The position numbers and the translations under genes are program-made. Under the pieces are notes generated by a model, which made no database searches, was not told where the DNA came from, and saw only the letters and a list, made by a program, of their open reading frames with translations. This document shows, one piece after another, positions 1 through 11,771 of a stretch of DNA of 64,000 nucleotides (position 1 is the first letter of the stretch; the number at the start of each line of letters is the position of its first letter). The DNA is from Dermanyssus gallinae (Eukaryota; Arthropoda; Arachnida; Mesostigmata; Dermanyssidae). The DNA lies in NCBI GenBank assembly GCA_003439945.1, contig QVRM01002165.1:1-64000 (forward strand), written 5' to 3'.

Positions 1-906
1 ATTAGGAAAACGTGGAAAAGGTGCGGAAATCGTTGCCGCAGATCGAGTGACATTAGGAGATAGCGAGGCCTTGGGGATCAGTTTGGGTAGTGTGCATTTC
101 ATCCTGCACGAAAAACTTGAAGATGAAAGATCTCAGAGAAAAAATGGCTGCCGCATTTGCTCAACCAAGGCCAAAAAACGCGCCTGTTTTCGCTTTTACA
201 CCGCGAAATTTGGCCAAGATTTCGAACAATCCGTCGGATTTTTGGCGCAAGATTCATGACCGTCGATGAAAGCTGGGTCCATCACTACACTCCCGAGACC
301 CAAGAAGCATCTTGCCAATGGTGTGCACCTGATGAAGGACCTCCGAAGAGGGTGCAGACAACGGCATTGACCGGAAAGGTGATGGCTACAGTTTTTTAAG
401 ACCAACGTAGAATAATGCTGGTCGACTACCTTGAGAGCGGTAAAACGATCACAGGAGAATATTAGGCAAGACTGTTAGACTGCCTTTAGCAAGAACTCAT
501 CGTGAAACGGCCCGCTTTGCAGAAGAAGGTTGTCCTGTTTCACCAGGACAATGCTCCTGCACACAAGTCCCGGCAAGCATCGGCAAAACTGGCCCAACTG
601 AGGTTCAAACTTATTGAACAACCTTCCTATTCTCCAGACCTGGCCCCCTCTGATTATTTCCTCTTCGGACATTTGAAGAATAGTCTCGGTGGAAAGCGTT
701 TTTCCAGCAATGAAGAGGTTAAGGCTGCTGTCAATGCCTATTTTCAGTCTAAAGACGCGGAATTCTACTTAAGAGGTATAAAAGCTCTGAAATCTTGGTG
801 GGAAAAGTGTATTGAGCATCTCGGGAAGTGTATCGAATAAGATAAATTTAAAAACATGATTTGGAAAATTCTTGGTTTTCATTCTAAGAACTTATTGAAC
901 TACCTG
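1..906 (+). mobile_element. mariner element, copy A (5' part outside the window)
   Basis: A mariner-type DNA transposon cut by the left window edge. Its right end is visible: the last bases before a TA target site (907-908) read TTGAACTACCTG, the inverse of the left end of copy B at 49542 (CAGGTAGTTC). The body matches copy B closely over its whole length, so both belong to one family; copy C at 61577-62460 is a third, older member. The element is dead (see the transposase entry). The shared coding motifs and matching termini make the family call firm; activity is ruled out by several stops. Confidence 0.9.
2..840 (+). pseudogene. mariner transposase (D34D), broken, copy A
   Basis: Remains of a cut-and-paste transposase that would bind the element ends and catalyse excision and integration at TA. 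Visible in order: the second helix-turn-helix region (EALGISLGSVHFILHE, about 67-115), the first catalytic Asp in TVDESWVHHYTPETQ (about 260-305), the second in HQDNAPAHKS (about 541-570), and the third in YSPDLAPSDYFLF (about 628-664), with 34 residues between the second and third Asp. The C-terminus ends at 840. The frame shifts between about 160 and 250, and stops occur near 398, 463 and 487, replacing a Trp, a Tyr and a Lys that are intact in copy B. All three catalytic Asp codons survive but no full protein can be made. Confidence 0.9.
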
Positions 907-1149
907 TATATAGGTCAACAGCCGCACTACCGCCCAATTAAACGTGTGCCGGTGAAATTGTAAGAGCATACAGACCGTGTTTCCGGCTGTCCTAAACAGC
1001 GGCCTCGCAGGTTAAGAGGTTATACTGACCTTCAAACAGAGTCGTTCACTACTGAGCGCTTTGTTATGTTAGTGGATACTTCTCGCACCACTGCCCAGTT
1101 TTAAGGCCATTGCACGACCGGCCTATTGGAGGAGTCTCTCTGCTGGTCC

Positions 1150-3230
1150 GGCCCAGACTCAAAAGTGCAATATCCTACTTGCCGAAGACGACAGCAGCGT
1201 CTCAGCACCACTAAATGATCTCTTATTGGGATGTACAGTAGTGACAGCCAGGCCTCCGTTGCAGATATTTTAGAAAAAAAATGGTTGCGCTGTTGCGATT
1301 ATTCAAACTGGGGTACATGCTCTTCTGGCCGGAGACTTAAACTGTAGGCTTGACATTGCTGCATCTTTCCGGCCAATTGGCGTTCGACAAGCGCTTGAGG
1401 GGTATGGATTTTCCGCAGAAGGGTGGGTCTTCCACAATCGATATATTCGCTTACTATATATAATAAAATAAATTACTCATAGAGCTTTGTCCGCGGCACC
1501 CCAATTTTATCTCGTGGAAATGTCGCCAAGATGCTCTTCGACATGTTAACACGACGAGCGGGAGTAAGTATGACTCTCTTTCCGGTGTGGTCTGCTGGGG
1601 CGCGACTTCCGCGTGCTGCGGGACATTCACGCGCCCACTTGAAAGTTAGTCAGACGGTGTAAACTCCCAATAGTAACTTTCCCGGGTCACTTTTGTTGAC
1701 ATAAGAAGCAGGGCATACGATATCGATTGAGCGGCAACGAATTCATCTTGTCATTTTGTCGTGGCCTATTGAGGGCTGTTAAGGCTACTATTATACGGGG
1801 AAGGTGCGCTGCTCACTGACCCCGGGCTAGACGGTTAATGCCCCGGGCCTTAGCAAGCTGGGAGTACCGTTTGGGACGCCTGCTGCCTTGGCTTAATAGG
1901 CATAATGAGGGCGAGGTCACCACATGAACGCAGACCGCCTGTCGGGAGGACCATCTGGCAGTCACTTACACTGAGGGTAAGTCGATCACTCAAGTAGTTT
2001 AACTCATATTGCTATCGTGTGAGAGCGTACGTTACTTAAGCCTTCATCCTCTCCCGAAAACACGCCAGAGATTAGAGGATTTTATTGTTAGACACCGTCG
2101 CTTGCACCATACGCTGATAGACTTCCACAAAATCCCGTTCGCGAAGGAAAGTGAACATCGTATGGTTTTAAGGGCCGGACTTGATCCTTGCCATGCCCTT
2201 CAAAAGAACTTTTTCTGGTCTTCCAGTTAACGTTCTCTGGTTGTCCACTTTCCTCCGATCGTCTGCGCAAACACTTTACACGCATTTTCAACGACACATA
2301 GCACACACACTATTTTGAATTATACCGGTATCGTGTGAATTATAAGACGAATACGAACGTCTGCTATCCAAGCAGGTAGATGCACCATTATATCTTAAAG
2401 AAGTTCAAAATTCGATTGAAAAGTTGAAGAATAAGAAGGCTTTGGACCCGACCTCGTCCGGAATGAACATATAAAGGCGGCGGTCCTCCTAACGGCACTT
2501 CCTTTTGAACGGCACTCTTTAACAAGTGCTTGGAAACAGGCCAAATTTTAGCAAGCTGGTCGGAATGCCTGCTCAAGGTTATCTCCAAAGGCCAAGGTTA
2601 GCCGCTCTGCCCATCCTCTTGACGTGGCATTGCAAAAAAGCTGCCTGTATGAGATTTCATCATGTTTACTGGCATGCCGGCTTAGCTTTACTCTCGATGC
2701 AATCTTGCATTCCAGGAGCTTTTAGACAACATGAAGCATTCGGTAACCGGTAGGCACACGGTCACCGTAAGCACCAAGCATTGTACGCTGTATCTGTAAA
2801 CTACAAGGCGGTATTTGACACTGCTCCAGAGGGATTGCCATGGAAAAGCTAGCCGCTGCGGGCGTGGGCCCAAGAGTTTTGCAAATGCTGGTAAATATCC
2901 TAAAGGCAAACCCGGTTATCCTAGATGACGGAATTCAGGAGTACTGACCTTTCCTGCAAACCACCAGCTATCCCCAGAGCGATAATCTTAGCCCTTCTGT
3001 CTCTCTCTAATTACAGTCTAACTCAGTGAACTTCCTGGCCTAATCAATAACCACTACCCATGTTTTGCACAACTGTCGATGCCGATGACTTTATGGCACA
3101 TGGTAGAGTGTTCAGGGATCTAAAAAGGTCTCTGAAGATGCTCGAGACTTACGGCGAGCATCATGGTTTAACTATTAACATATTGAAGACAAAAGGTATG
3201 GCAGCAGATCCGGGGGCGGGGGGTTAGGGT
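1150..3230 (+). pseudogene. non-LTR retrotransposon ORF2 remnant (endonuclease + reverse transcriptase)
   Basis: A heavily decayed LINE-type ORF2. An AP-endonuclease piece carries AGDLN at 1328-1342, in the context HALLAGDLNCRLDIA, followed in another frame by GGSSTIDIFAY (1422-1454), the usual GSSTID block of these endonucleases. After a degraded linker come RT landmarks: a WRGIAKK-like block near 2610-2640, palm motif A (VNYKAVFDTAP, Asp codon 2817-2819), motif B' (YPQSDNLSP, 2969-2995, normally QGDxLSP) and motif C (VDADDF, 3075-3092), followed by a helix ending in NILKTKGM. These appear in the expected order across several frames with many stops. Clade cannot be fixed by eye. The element at 59640-60720 has a similar QGDNLSP block and might be a relative. 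Confidence 0.8.
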
Positions 3231-4560
3231 TCTAACCGTTCCGATGAACGTCGCTGCACACTTTGCGGCCTAATTTGCACCAAATATCATCATAAAGCAT
3301 GCCGGTGAGCGCCAGCTGTCTGGGTGGTGGGTCGGTGACAAATTCCGGATATCGTGGCTTATTTCAGAGTGTAAAACGTGTAACGTAAAATAACACACCG
3401 TTAAATATCTTACATCTAAATAGACATTGAGATCTCGTATGCCTAATCGCTTGCAAGCTAAAACCGTTTGAGAGCGTGGCTTATACAGGTTTCCCATACT
3501 CACGAGTTTTTTTTCTTAGGTTACGGATACGTACTTTTTCTCTAAAGGAAACAGTACCAGGGCCGAATTTCTCATCCCCTTGCAAAGCCCAACTCACTTT
3601 ATAGCCCGTTCCAGTAAAACCCGCTTTGAGGACGCCGCCCTATCTCAAACGAGCTCTACAGAAGTCGAGTCCACAAAACACCATATTCAGAGTATTCTTT
3701 AGAAAAATCCCGGCACGAAAGCAGATGTTTGCTATCTTCGTTCTGTTGCCATCATTTCTTCCGCCAAGTAACAGAAAGTGCTAGCGATAGCTCTAATGTG
3801 CTGATATCCTGTACCCCAATAACGCTAAATAGATTTAATATCGACTCCCTCAAATAAACATTCGTAATACAATGTTTTTTCGGCTACGCATCCCTCAGTC
3901 TTGACAAGCTAAATGGTCAAATAATAGCGCAAATAACTACAATATGTGATGGGAGAAAGCCAAGCTTTTTAGGAATGGGTCACACTACGTGAGACCTCCT
4001 TGGAGATCTTGTAACGCATAAGAAATATGTGATAGGAACTATGGTTGCCTAGTCAGTTTTTGCCTGAAGGCCCTTTAAACGACGAGAAGTCGACAATTGA
4101 TGTAACGTTGCTAGGCTACCCGGGAAACCGATTGATTCCTTTGCTTCTGTTATGCCTGTATTTGCCAAAAATTCCTCAGTGATATTTTCCTAAAAATATA
4201 AAGCCTGCCTAGAGCTGCTAGTAAGAAGAACATATGAGATAGTATACAAGTTGCTACTTCGGGTTACTTACTTATTAGGAAACCATAACGAACGTAAAAA
4301 CAGTCGCTAAAAACAAAAATGTAAAAATATTAACTACGATGCGCTTAATTTTTGTTTACCCTCTTAAGCTAGCCCAGCAGAGATGTAGACTTACCTCTTG
4401 AAAAAGCCATATCGTTTCAAAGTGCACTCGATGGTGTTACTTTGTAATTTTGCACTACTGATCGTTTCTACCCTGTGCAGCTGATACTTATCAACTTATA
4501 TCATAAATCACGCAGGCCTTTTAACTTAAACCATACATACGCTATATACTACTATTAAAA
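3231..4560. other. no recognisable gene
   Basis: About 1.3 kb of AT-leaning sequence with short open frames only. I recognise no transposon motif or RNA gene. It could hold the decayed 3' part of the ORF2 remnant ending near 3230, but nothing in it shows this. Confidence 0.5.
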
Positions 4561-4700
4561 AAACGTTGTTTGTGGCCATGTCTAACCGAATAATTTTATT
4601 CAAACGAATTGGTTTGATTTGTCAAAGTATAACTGGCAACGAAAGAACGGCAACAACAACTATAACAACGGCAATACAAACACTACAACACGAGCTTAAA

Positions 4701-4781
4701 CAGCAACAACAACAACAAAAAGACAACAACAACAACAAAACAACAACAACAACAACAGCAGCAATAACAGCAACAACAACA
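4701..4781 (+). repeat. (CAA)n trinucleotide repeat
   Basis: Imperfect CAA repeat interrupted by AAAAAGA and CAG units. It begins a GC-richer, low-complexity stretch running to about 6800. Frames across it give Gln, Asn or Thr runs on plus and Leu or Val runs on minus, which are not evidence of coding. Confidence 0.9.
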
Positions 4782-4799
4782 GTAATCTGTTGTATTTGA

Positions 4800-6800
4800 T
4801 ACAGCTATGTTTGATTATTCCGTTAATACACATGACGGGGGGAGAGGCTTTATATATCCGCGGATCGAGAATGAACGACGAAACGAAGGCGCGCGGCTTG
4901 GGACGCCTGGATATGATGAGGAAGAGGAAGAAGAAATTGAGGAAGAAGCGAGAAGAAGTCTCCCGACAGGTGCCGTAGTTCCATCTCTCAGGCTGTCCGT
5001 TCATCTGTCCGATGGATGCCTGCCTCTGTTGGCTGGCGCTAAGCGTACGAGAGCCGACAGTCTTCGTTCAGTGCGTGCCGACGGTCGTGGGGTGGTGGTG
5101 GTGGACACCAACGTCTCGCATCCGTCCGGGGGTGCTTGCGTACGAGTGAGTGTTGTTGGACGTACAGGAGGGGGGGCTACATTTGGGCCAGTCACCCAGC
5201 CAGCCAGTCCGCAGCAGCAGCTGCTCAACTCAGCATAGCTTGTCGAGAGACTGACAAAGAAGGAGGAGGCCCTACGAACGAGCTGTTTCCATTACCGCCT
5301 TGTCGTCCTTTTCTTCTTCTTTTGCTGCCGCTAAAGCTGCTTTTTCTGCTGCGGGCCTATGACGATCGCCCTTGGTTCTTTGGCGTCATCGCCACTGCAC
5401 GGCCTGGTCCCTATGCAGTCGTCGTCGTCGTCGTCATCGTCTTATTTTTTCTTCTTCCTCTTTGTCTTCACGGAGAAGAGGGCGACGATGAGAAGGAAAA
5501 ACAAGAGGAAAAAAGGGGCAAATGAGGGGTTTTGCTTCGTTTTCCTCTGGGAGTCGTTAGCGCATGCAGCCGCTCCACCCCCCCCCCCTCTCCTCCATAC
5601 GGCCATGACGACGACTGAACAAACACACGGAGCTATGAAGATAGCAGCAGCAGCACCAGCAACAGACACGTTACCAGCAATAGCAGCTGCAGATGTGGGC
5701 GCTATAACAGAGCCGTGGAGAAGCGACACCTATGGCGAGGCGTCCGTCCGTTTGCCAATGAGCCAGAGACAGAAGTTGCGTGGTAGTTGTAGTGGTAGTT
5801 GTTGTTGTTGCAGAAGTAGTAGTAAGAGTAGTAGTAGCAAGCAGCAAAAAGAGATCGGCAGCGGGGCTGCGGTTCTGCTCATGAACTGACTGGTTGTATA
5901 GTGGTCCCTGGCAGCGCGAGAGGTGGCGGCGTTGTAGTTAGGGATGGGTGGAAGGGGGAAGAATGGTGTGCTCAGGACCGTCCAGAAAACACGAGGGCTT
6001 GCTTGTAGTGAAACGCTCATCGAGTTCGCTATAGCAGCACTAGTCATCGTAGTCAAAGTAGTAGTAGTAATAGTGGCTAGCTTCGTAACAGTACCTCCTC
6101 TCTACAGTGCTCTCCTTGGACTGCGCCGTGGCCTGACTTTCAAATCGCCCTCCTTGCTGTCCTAGCCGCCCGAACCCTTCGTCGCTCATGTTTTAGGGAC
6201 GACGAATATCTCCTAGGTATCGGAACGTTGTCATCACAGCCACTGTTCTCACAACGGCTGCTGCTGTTTCGGAGAAGAAGCAAAAGAGATGCCAGTGCAT
6301 GCCTGCTATAGACGAGAACAACAGGGGGGGGGGGGTAGGGCCGAAAAGAGAAACGAAATGAAGACATAGAGAAGGCTAACGAAGGGGGAGAAAGAGAATG
6401 TGGACAAGTACAGAGACGGACTGAGAGAACGAGAGAAAGAGAGAGAGAGGGAGAATAGAGAGAGACTATTCGTAGCGCATATCAAGCCAGCTTCGCTGCA
6501 TCCAAAGCCACACATACTTCGTCAACTGGCGTTCGTGCATTCGTCGCACATAGCAACATAGATAGACAACCGCCCGTGTAGCCCGAGCAAGCCCGAGCGG
6601 ATTATACGACTGTCCACCAAGGCTTAACGGCGGATATAGCAAACATTCCACAGACAGGTAGGACGCACTGTCTCAGGAGGACTTCTTGTTTGCGTCCACG
6701 GTCATTATATTGGCCCTGTGAGTCCTGGTCGGTCGTTGGTACTAGAGTAGTCGCTAATAATGATGCGTCCGGTGCTCTTAGAAGATAGCCATGTTGTAGC
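4800..6800. other. GC-rich, low-complexity island; no supported gene
   Basis: Base composition changes sharply from the flanks: many CpG, GTC/GTA/GCA trinucleotide runs, short pyrimidine tracts, a GA-rich stretch (about 6360-6470), a C run (about 5578-5588) and a 12-G run (6324-6335). Several overlapping frames stay open for 130 to 176 codons on both strands, but the predicted proteins are Ser, Ala, Leu or Cys runs caused by the repeats. No domain is recognisable. The texture resembles the promoter/5' UTR of an arthropod regulatory gene, which is an inference only. Confidence 0.4.
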
Positions 6801-6983
6801 ATAAATTGTACACTACATATATGGTATATATTTTATTTTAGTTTTTTTCTAGGGATATGTACACTTTTCAAATTTGTTTTCCGTATAATACATACTGTAT
6901 ATGTTACACATATCACGATGAATTAGATGAGCCAATGTGCCTAGTGCGCACGTATTTTGACTGTCACGTGCCCGTTTCGATGA

Positions 6984-7254
6984 GGCCAGGCCGAGGCCAC
7001 CTCTTCAGAAGTGTGCCCCGAATGGAGGCAGTGTTTCCACGTTGTATGTCAAAAGCCAGACGTTGTTTAAAAAGGACGACGGCCTGTTTTTACCGGATGA
7101 CAGGTTTAACAAGGTGCAGACTTTGCGGAACAGCTGCTTGGTCCGAACGCCAGGAGCACTCAGGGTTTTAAACGCGAGCGGGCAGAATTTGTGGGGATAC
7201 CCGATTGATGAGTATTGTCTCAATTTGTTAGTCTCCGCAAGGTGGGCAGCATAA
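6984..7254 (+). other. unrecognised open stretch
   Basis: Open frames on both strands cover about 7005-7283, with balanced amino-acid composition rather than low complexity. The plus-strand frame ending at the stop 7252-7254 includes LFKKDDGLFLPDDRFNKVQ. I do not recognise the protein, there is no obvious start, and no transposon landmark lies beside it. It may be a decayed transposon piece, a host exon fragment or chance. Confidence 0.2.
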
Positions 7255-7260
7255 CGAGCT

Positions 7261-8559
7261 TCGGATGCGCCGCCACCAACCATTTTTAATTTATTTGTTT
7301 GTTAATTACTTGAGCAGGACAATTCCCCCCTTGGCAAGAATACCACGCATTTCTAGGAGTTGAGGATATATATATATATATATATACATATGTATTCTTA
7401 ACGCAGTACAAATTGCACATTATATCCACAATTTTACACTACACAACTACACAAGGCAGACTACAGAATACAATGGACATATATATATATATGTATATAG
7501 TACACACTAGAGATTGCACTGTACACACACATATGTTATACAAAGCACACTAGAGATTACCCATTCACATTACCCACACGGAGAGAAGGTTTGATGTATC
7601 TGCGGTTCGGAGGAACTTTAACCGGAAACGTCAGTCAATCAGGCGCTCTAATGCGGTAAGTGAATCAAGTGAGGAAATTTAATCGTTTTGTACGTGCGCG
7701 GTGGGTGGGTTGCTGGCTGGTTGTGGTGCCTACACATAAAAGGCGCACGCGAACGTCGGATTAAATCCAGCGATAGATCTGGAAGATGCCCATTTATCTA
7801 ACAAAAACGGTATTTCTACCACTGCTGCTCGTACTGGCCTGATTGCTTAACTAAACACATGACCACAACCGTTTCAGTTCTCACGATGGCGCCGAGCATG
7901 ACCAATGTCAGTAATGTCTTTACAAGGTTCATTTTTTTTCGAGCTGACCTTCAGCCAACATTTAACGTCGTCCACGGGACTGCTTTCGCATTGCTTCGTG
8001 AGACGGACCTCATAAATACAAATGTGCAACGGTGAGACTGGAACCTGTGCACCCACCAGGCCACAACCGGGCTCGACTTCGTGTTTAATCAAACAGACCC
8101 CTAAATAAAAAGTATTAGAAATTCAACCGAGAGAGGAATGCATGGGCGGCCTGCAACTCATTAGATAGATATAAATCATGCAACGTATGTGTTTCACGAT
8201 GTACTATGAGTTCTCTTAAACGTGTAGATTTTGCGTGCTTGCTTAGAGGTGACTGGTCGCTATGACGCTATCTACTTGATACTTTCTTGCCTTCTAACGC
8301 GCGATAGATAGACAACGATGAACGACGCTTCCGGCCGAGAAGCGATTTTTGAGGAATTAGACGGGTGAGATTAGACACCACTTGAGTGGTTAAATATGCA
8401 GGCATCCACGGTTTATTTATGAAGGGATAAACTAGTAAGCATTTCGGAGTCTAGAGCTGACGTAAGTTCTACACAAATGAGGTTAAAAATCATCATCACA
8501 ATGCGTGTACACGATTATACCGTGTAAAACGTAAATAGCTTTTGCATTTCAGCACATAG
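7261..8559. other. no recognisable gene; short AT microsatellites
   Basis: AT-rich sequence with small (AT)n tracts at about 7366-7390 and 7481-7501. I see no coding or RNA feature. Confidence 0.5.
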
Positions 8560-9070
8560 TCTACGATATATTCCGCGGCGGCTAATATAGATTCCCTCCT
8601 CATTGTGGCCACAGGGAGCTGGACCAAGAGTCAGATACCGAACCTCAGGGTGTGGTGGAACGATCGCCGACAGGGGAACTTTTCTACTGGACGACTCAGG
8701 TTCTGACCGAACACGGCCAGTTCCAGAGTTACATGTCAAGGATTAAAAGGTCATCAGTGATACTTGCGTACTGTGTGACTGACTGTCCTCTGGAGAGGCG
8801 GACACCGTAGAGCATACTGTTCTGCGGTGTGATGCACTCAGGGAAGCCAGGGCAGCAGGATTAACCGCCGAACTTGTTCGGTGCCGTTTTGACTCTCAAA
8901 ACGGCAAAGGAAACGGCCAGGCGGGAGAGGCTTGAGCGGGTATCTCGGGGGAGTGGTCGAGACAAGGAGCTGAGGGAGGAGGGGAAGCAGCCGGGTCCTC
9001 ATGGTCTCGGCGCAACCTTACAAGACGGTTTACAAAGTAGCAAAATCCTCCTATCGAATCGCAGGTAAAC
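8560..9070 (+). pseudogene. non-LTR retrotransposon ORF2, C-terminal remnant
   Basis: The tail of a LINE-type polyprotein. A frame through 8690-8760 reads LTEHGQFQSYMSRIKRSS, matching the LTGHGxFxxYLxRI block that follows the RT/RNase H part of R1/Jockey-like ORF2 proteins. After a one-frame shift comes DTVEHTVLRCDALREAR (8801-8851), the conserved D-x-x-EHTxxxC C-terminal block. A stop follows about 80 bases later. The same EHTVLRC block recurs at 29450-29500, but the flanks differ, so the two are related rather than recent copies. Upstream RT motifs are absent here, as expected for 5'-truncated LINE insertions. Confidence 0.75.
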
Positions 9071-9848
9071 ATGCCTGTAACCACTAGTCAACGCGTGGTC
9101 TCACGTGAACCACAAATGACCGAGTTTTACGTTGCAAAGGCAAATCAGTGTTAAGCTGCAAGGGCGAATCGGTTTTAAGCTGCAAGGACGAATGGGTTGG
9201 AACGTAAACCTAAAGCAAGTAGAACGCGCCTAGTAGGCGTACGAAATGGCTTCTAAGTACAAACTGCACTATCAAACAAATGGTGATTAAAATACTAATA
9301 GTTAAATGTAGCATTATTGAACATATTTGTCATACTGCTCATTCTAATCTAGTTGTTAGTTTCAAGGCAGCTGAAATACGTATTCAGATTTCGCACAGAC
9401 TACAACGTCCGTAGCGTTTCGTTATATACGTTTGCGTACAAGTGCCAGATTAAGAACGGTTTTCTAACCCATTCAACATGTGAAGTCAGCAGACAAGTAG
9501 CAACTGAAGTCAGTAGACTGATCCATAGTTAGACGCAGCACGGCGCAGCTAGACGCTTGTGACGTATACACTAACACGCTTAGTAGTGGTATAACTCAGA
9601 AACGGACGTAGTTGATTTACATCTTAAGCGGGTCTTGTCGGCATGTGTACGGCGCAATGGCTGCACTGAGCACTATCAGGAACTTGTAGTGTGGGAACCA
9701 TTTCTTCTAAAGAAAAGCTCAATGATTCCGATTTATTAATTGGAAGTCTTCCGACGATTTGATCAATTGTTTGTTTGTTACTTGTGAGCCACTCATCGTC
9801 CGATCCCTGACACGATCTAGTTCCTAGTTTTACTTAATAATACTACTA
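9071..9848. other. no recognisable gene
   Basis: Unique-looking sequence between the LINE tail and the mariner insertion. It contains a small internal repetition around 9128-9195 (GCAAGGxCGAATxGGTT-like units) and nothing else I can name. Confidence 0.5.
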
Positions 9849-9877
9849 TTAGGTAAGTCAAAAAGTTCGTCGGCTTT
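9849..9877 (+). repeat. left TIR of mariner
   Basis: 29-bp terminal inverted repeat beginning TTAGGTAAGTC, preceded by target TA. Exact reverse complement of 11111-11139. Such ends are the transposase binding and cleavage sites. Confidence 0.95.
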
Positions 9878-10029
9878 CTGGGACCACATTTTTGAAATTC
9901 CCGCGCTCTGCAGCAGGACCGCCTGAGAGTGCGGCTGGGTGTTTACATTCAGGAGCAGACCCGTGGCGGCGCGACGGTATACCGGTTCCAACTTTACCGT
10001 TTCGTTTGCGGAATTGGCAGCTGTTTGCA

Positions 10030-11065
10030 ATGGAGGACAAAAATACGCATTTTCGACACATTATGTTGTTCTCCTACCGTGAAGGCATAAGTGCAGCGCA
10101 AACAACCCGGAGGATATGTGCAGTCTACGAAACGCGGCGAAAACGCAGTACACATATCCATTGTCGAAAAGCGATTCGCCCGTTTCAAAGCTAGAAACTT
10201 CAATCTCGAAGATGAACCGAGGTCAGGACGACCCAATGTTGTGGAGACCGACGAAGTCATAAGCCTGGTTACTTCGAACCCAGGTTTGACCATAAAAGAA
10301 ATTGAAGATGTAACGGGAGTCTCCCACGGAACCGTTTGGAATCGCCTCCATGATGCAGGTTTCTCGTGCAAGCGGAATATCTGGCTACCACACGACCTCA
10401 ATGATAGGCAGCTTGAAGGGCGAGTCGATACCTGTCACGCACTCCTCCGGAAGAACTCGAATGAGCCATTTCTGAGGAGATTGATAACCGGCGATGAAAA
10501 ATCGATACTCTACAGAAACGTAACACAGTAAAGAAGTTGGGTCCCCAGAGGTTCTCAGGCCGCAGCTATCCCTAAACCCGAAATTCATCAGAAGAAGCTT
10601 ATGCTGTGCTGCTGGTGGGATTGTAAGGGCGTCGTGCATTTTGAGCTGCTTCCAATGGGTCAGACGATCAACTCCGTCGTCTACTGCAGACAACTCGAAG
10701 ATTTGAAGGCTACAGTAGCAACGAAGCGCCCGGAATTGTCAAACAGGTGGGGCGTCACTTTTCAACATGATAAGGCGACACCACACCAAAGTTTGGCCAC
10801 CCGGCAAAAATTGGCGGAGTTTGACTGGGATGTGCTGCCGCACCCAGCTTATAGTCCCGACCTCGCACCATCTGATTATCACCTGTTCAGGTCTCTCCAG
10901 AACTCCCTTGATGGCACAACATTTGAATCTTTGGAGGCTATAAAAAATCACCTCACTCAGTATTTCGACGAGAAGGACAAGTCGTTCTGGGAGAAAGGTA
11001 TCATGGATCTACCGAGGCGATGGGCGAAGGTTATCGAACAAAACGGTCAATTGATCATTGAATAA
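10030..11065 (+). pseudogene. mariner transposase, nearly intact (one frameshift, one stop)
   Basis: Transposase gene filling the element. It starts at ATG 10030 (MEDKNTHFRHIMLFSYREG), the usual N-terminal helix-turn-helix opening. Near 10120-10140 the frame moves by one, and the protein resumes as HISIVEKRFARFKARNF, EDEPRSGRP (linker), then TIKEIEDVTGVSHGTVW (second helix-turn-helix). The first catalytic Asp lies in TGDEK, the second in QHDKATPH and the third in YSPDLAPSDYHLF, with 34 residues between the last two (D34D). A TAA at 10529-10531 replaces a sense codon just before RSWVPRGS. The end is at 11065, giving about 345 codons, normal for mariner. The usual Asn after the second Asp is Lys here. 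With only two disabling lesions, inactivation looks recent. Confidence 0.93.
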
Positions 11066-11110
11066 AAATACTGTTGTCTGCATAAATAAGGCTCTTTAAA
11101 ATCGGCTCAA

Positions 11111-11139
11111 AAAGCCGACGAACTTTTTGACTTACCTAA
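11111..11139 (-). repeat. right TIR of mariner
   Basis: 29-bp inverted repeat ending CTTACCTAA, followed by target TA at 11140-11141. Perfect partner of 9849-9877. Confidence 0.95.
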
Positions 11140-11580
11140 TATTAACACCCGTTCATATTCGCTGGCGCATAGTTTTTTACGACCAAATCGAATTTTCTCG
11201 TTCTGTTTTAAGGAGAGAGACGCGGAATCGGTACATGTGGGCCCGTAGATACTAAACGATGAGTCTACATCACGAAAAAATATGCAGAAGAGATTATAGG
11301 GTTAGGGGCGGAGCATTTTGTGGATGAGGTGGTCTTGCGTAGGTAGTTGGCTCGACGTCCTGACGTCGTCAGGTTGGTGCATTGGCTAAGAAATTCGCTG
11401 TTTGAAAAACTTTACGACCGGTCTGTTGTAACGATATCTCATCCACATAAAACGCAGCTACAACGCAGTGCGAGCAAACTGTCATCCACATTCTAGCTGA
11501 CAGCAAATCACGTGCGTTTACAGCAGAGCGGTCAAAATGTGTTAGTGTGTAAGCTTCCGGACTGAAGTCGTTAAATTGGA
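11140..11580. other. no recognisable gene
   Basis: About 440 bases between the mariner and the GC-rich island, with no motif that I recognise. Confidence 0.5.
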
Positions 11581-11727
11581 CAGCAAGTAAAAAGCGTGGC
11601 TACACGCGGGGCAGCATGGCGGTGGAGAAAAAATAGTTCAATATCAGGTAATGACCTGGACAAAGAGGAACGAGACATGGATAAGTGGCAACAGATACAT
11701 CTCCTCGTATTGACGGAGGGGATGGCC

Positions 11728-11771
11728 GTGTGTGTGTGTGTGTGTGTGAGAGAAAGAGAGAGCGAGAGCGA
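11728..11771 (+). repeat. (GT)n then (GA)n microsatellite
   Basis: About ten GT units followed directly by a GAGAAAGAGAGAGC tract; a compound microsatellite. Confidence 0.9.

Larger units (their letters stand above)
9849..11139 (+). mobile_element. full-length mariner element with perfect TIRs
   Basis: A complete 1,291-bp mariner-family transposon. The terminal inverted repeats are 29 bp and match without a mismatch: the left starts TTAGGTAAGTCAAAAAG (9849-9877) and the right ends CTTTTTGACTTACCTAA (11111-11139). TA dinucleotides at 9847-9848 and 11140-11141 are the expected target-site duplication. Its length, internal gene of about 345 codons and ends all fit an unrearranged mariner. It is a different family from copies A-C, since the TIRs and protein differ. 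Perfect ends plus few coding lesions mark it as the youngest element here. Confidence 0.95.

Noticed and set aside
4696..5004. 102-codon minus-strand frame with a long Leu run
   Set aside because: The Leu run is the antisense of the CAA repeat; no further evidence of coding.
5359..5889. 176-codon plus-strand frame, the longest in the window
   Set aside because: Made of Ser, Ala, Cys and Phe runs from trinucleotide repeats; no domain, and open frames also exist antisense. Treated as low-complexity noncoding DNA.
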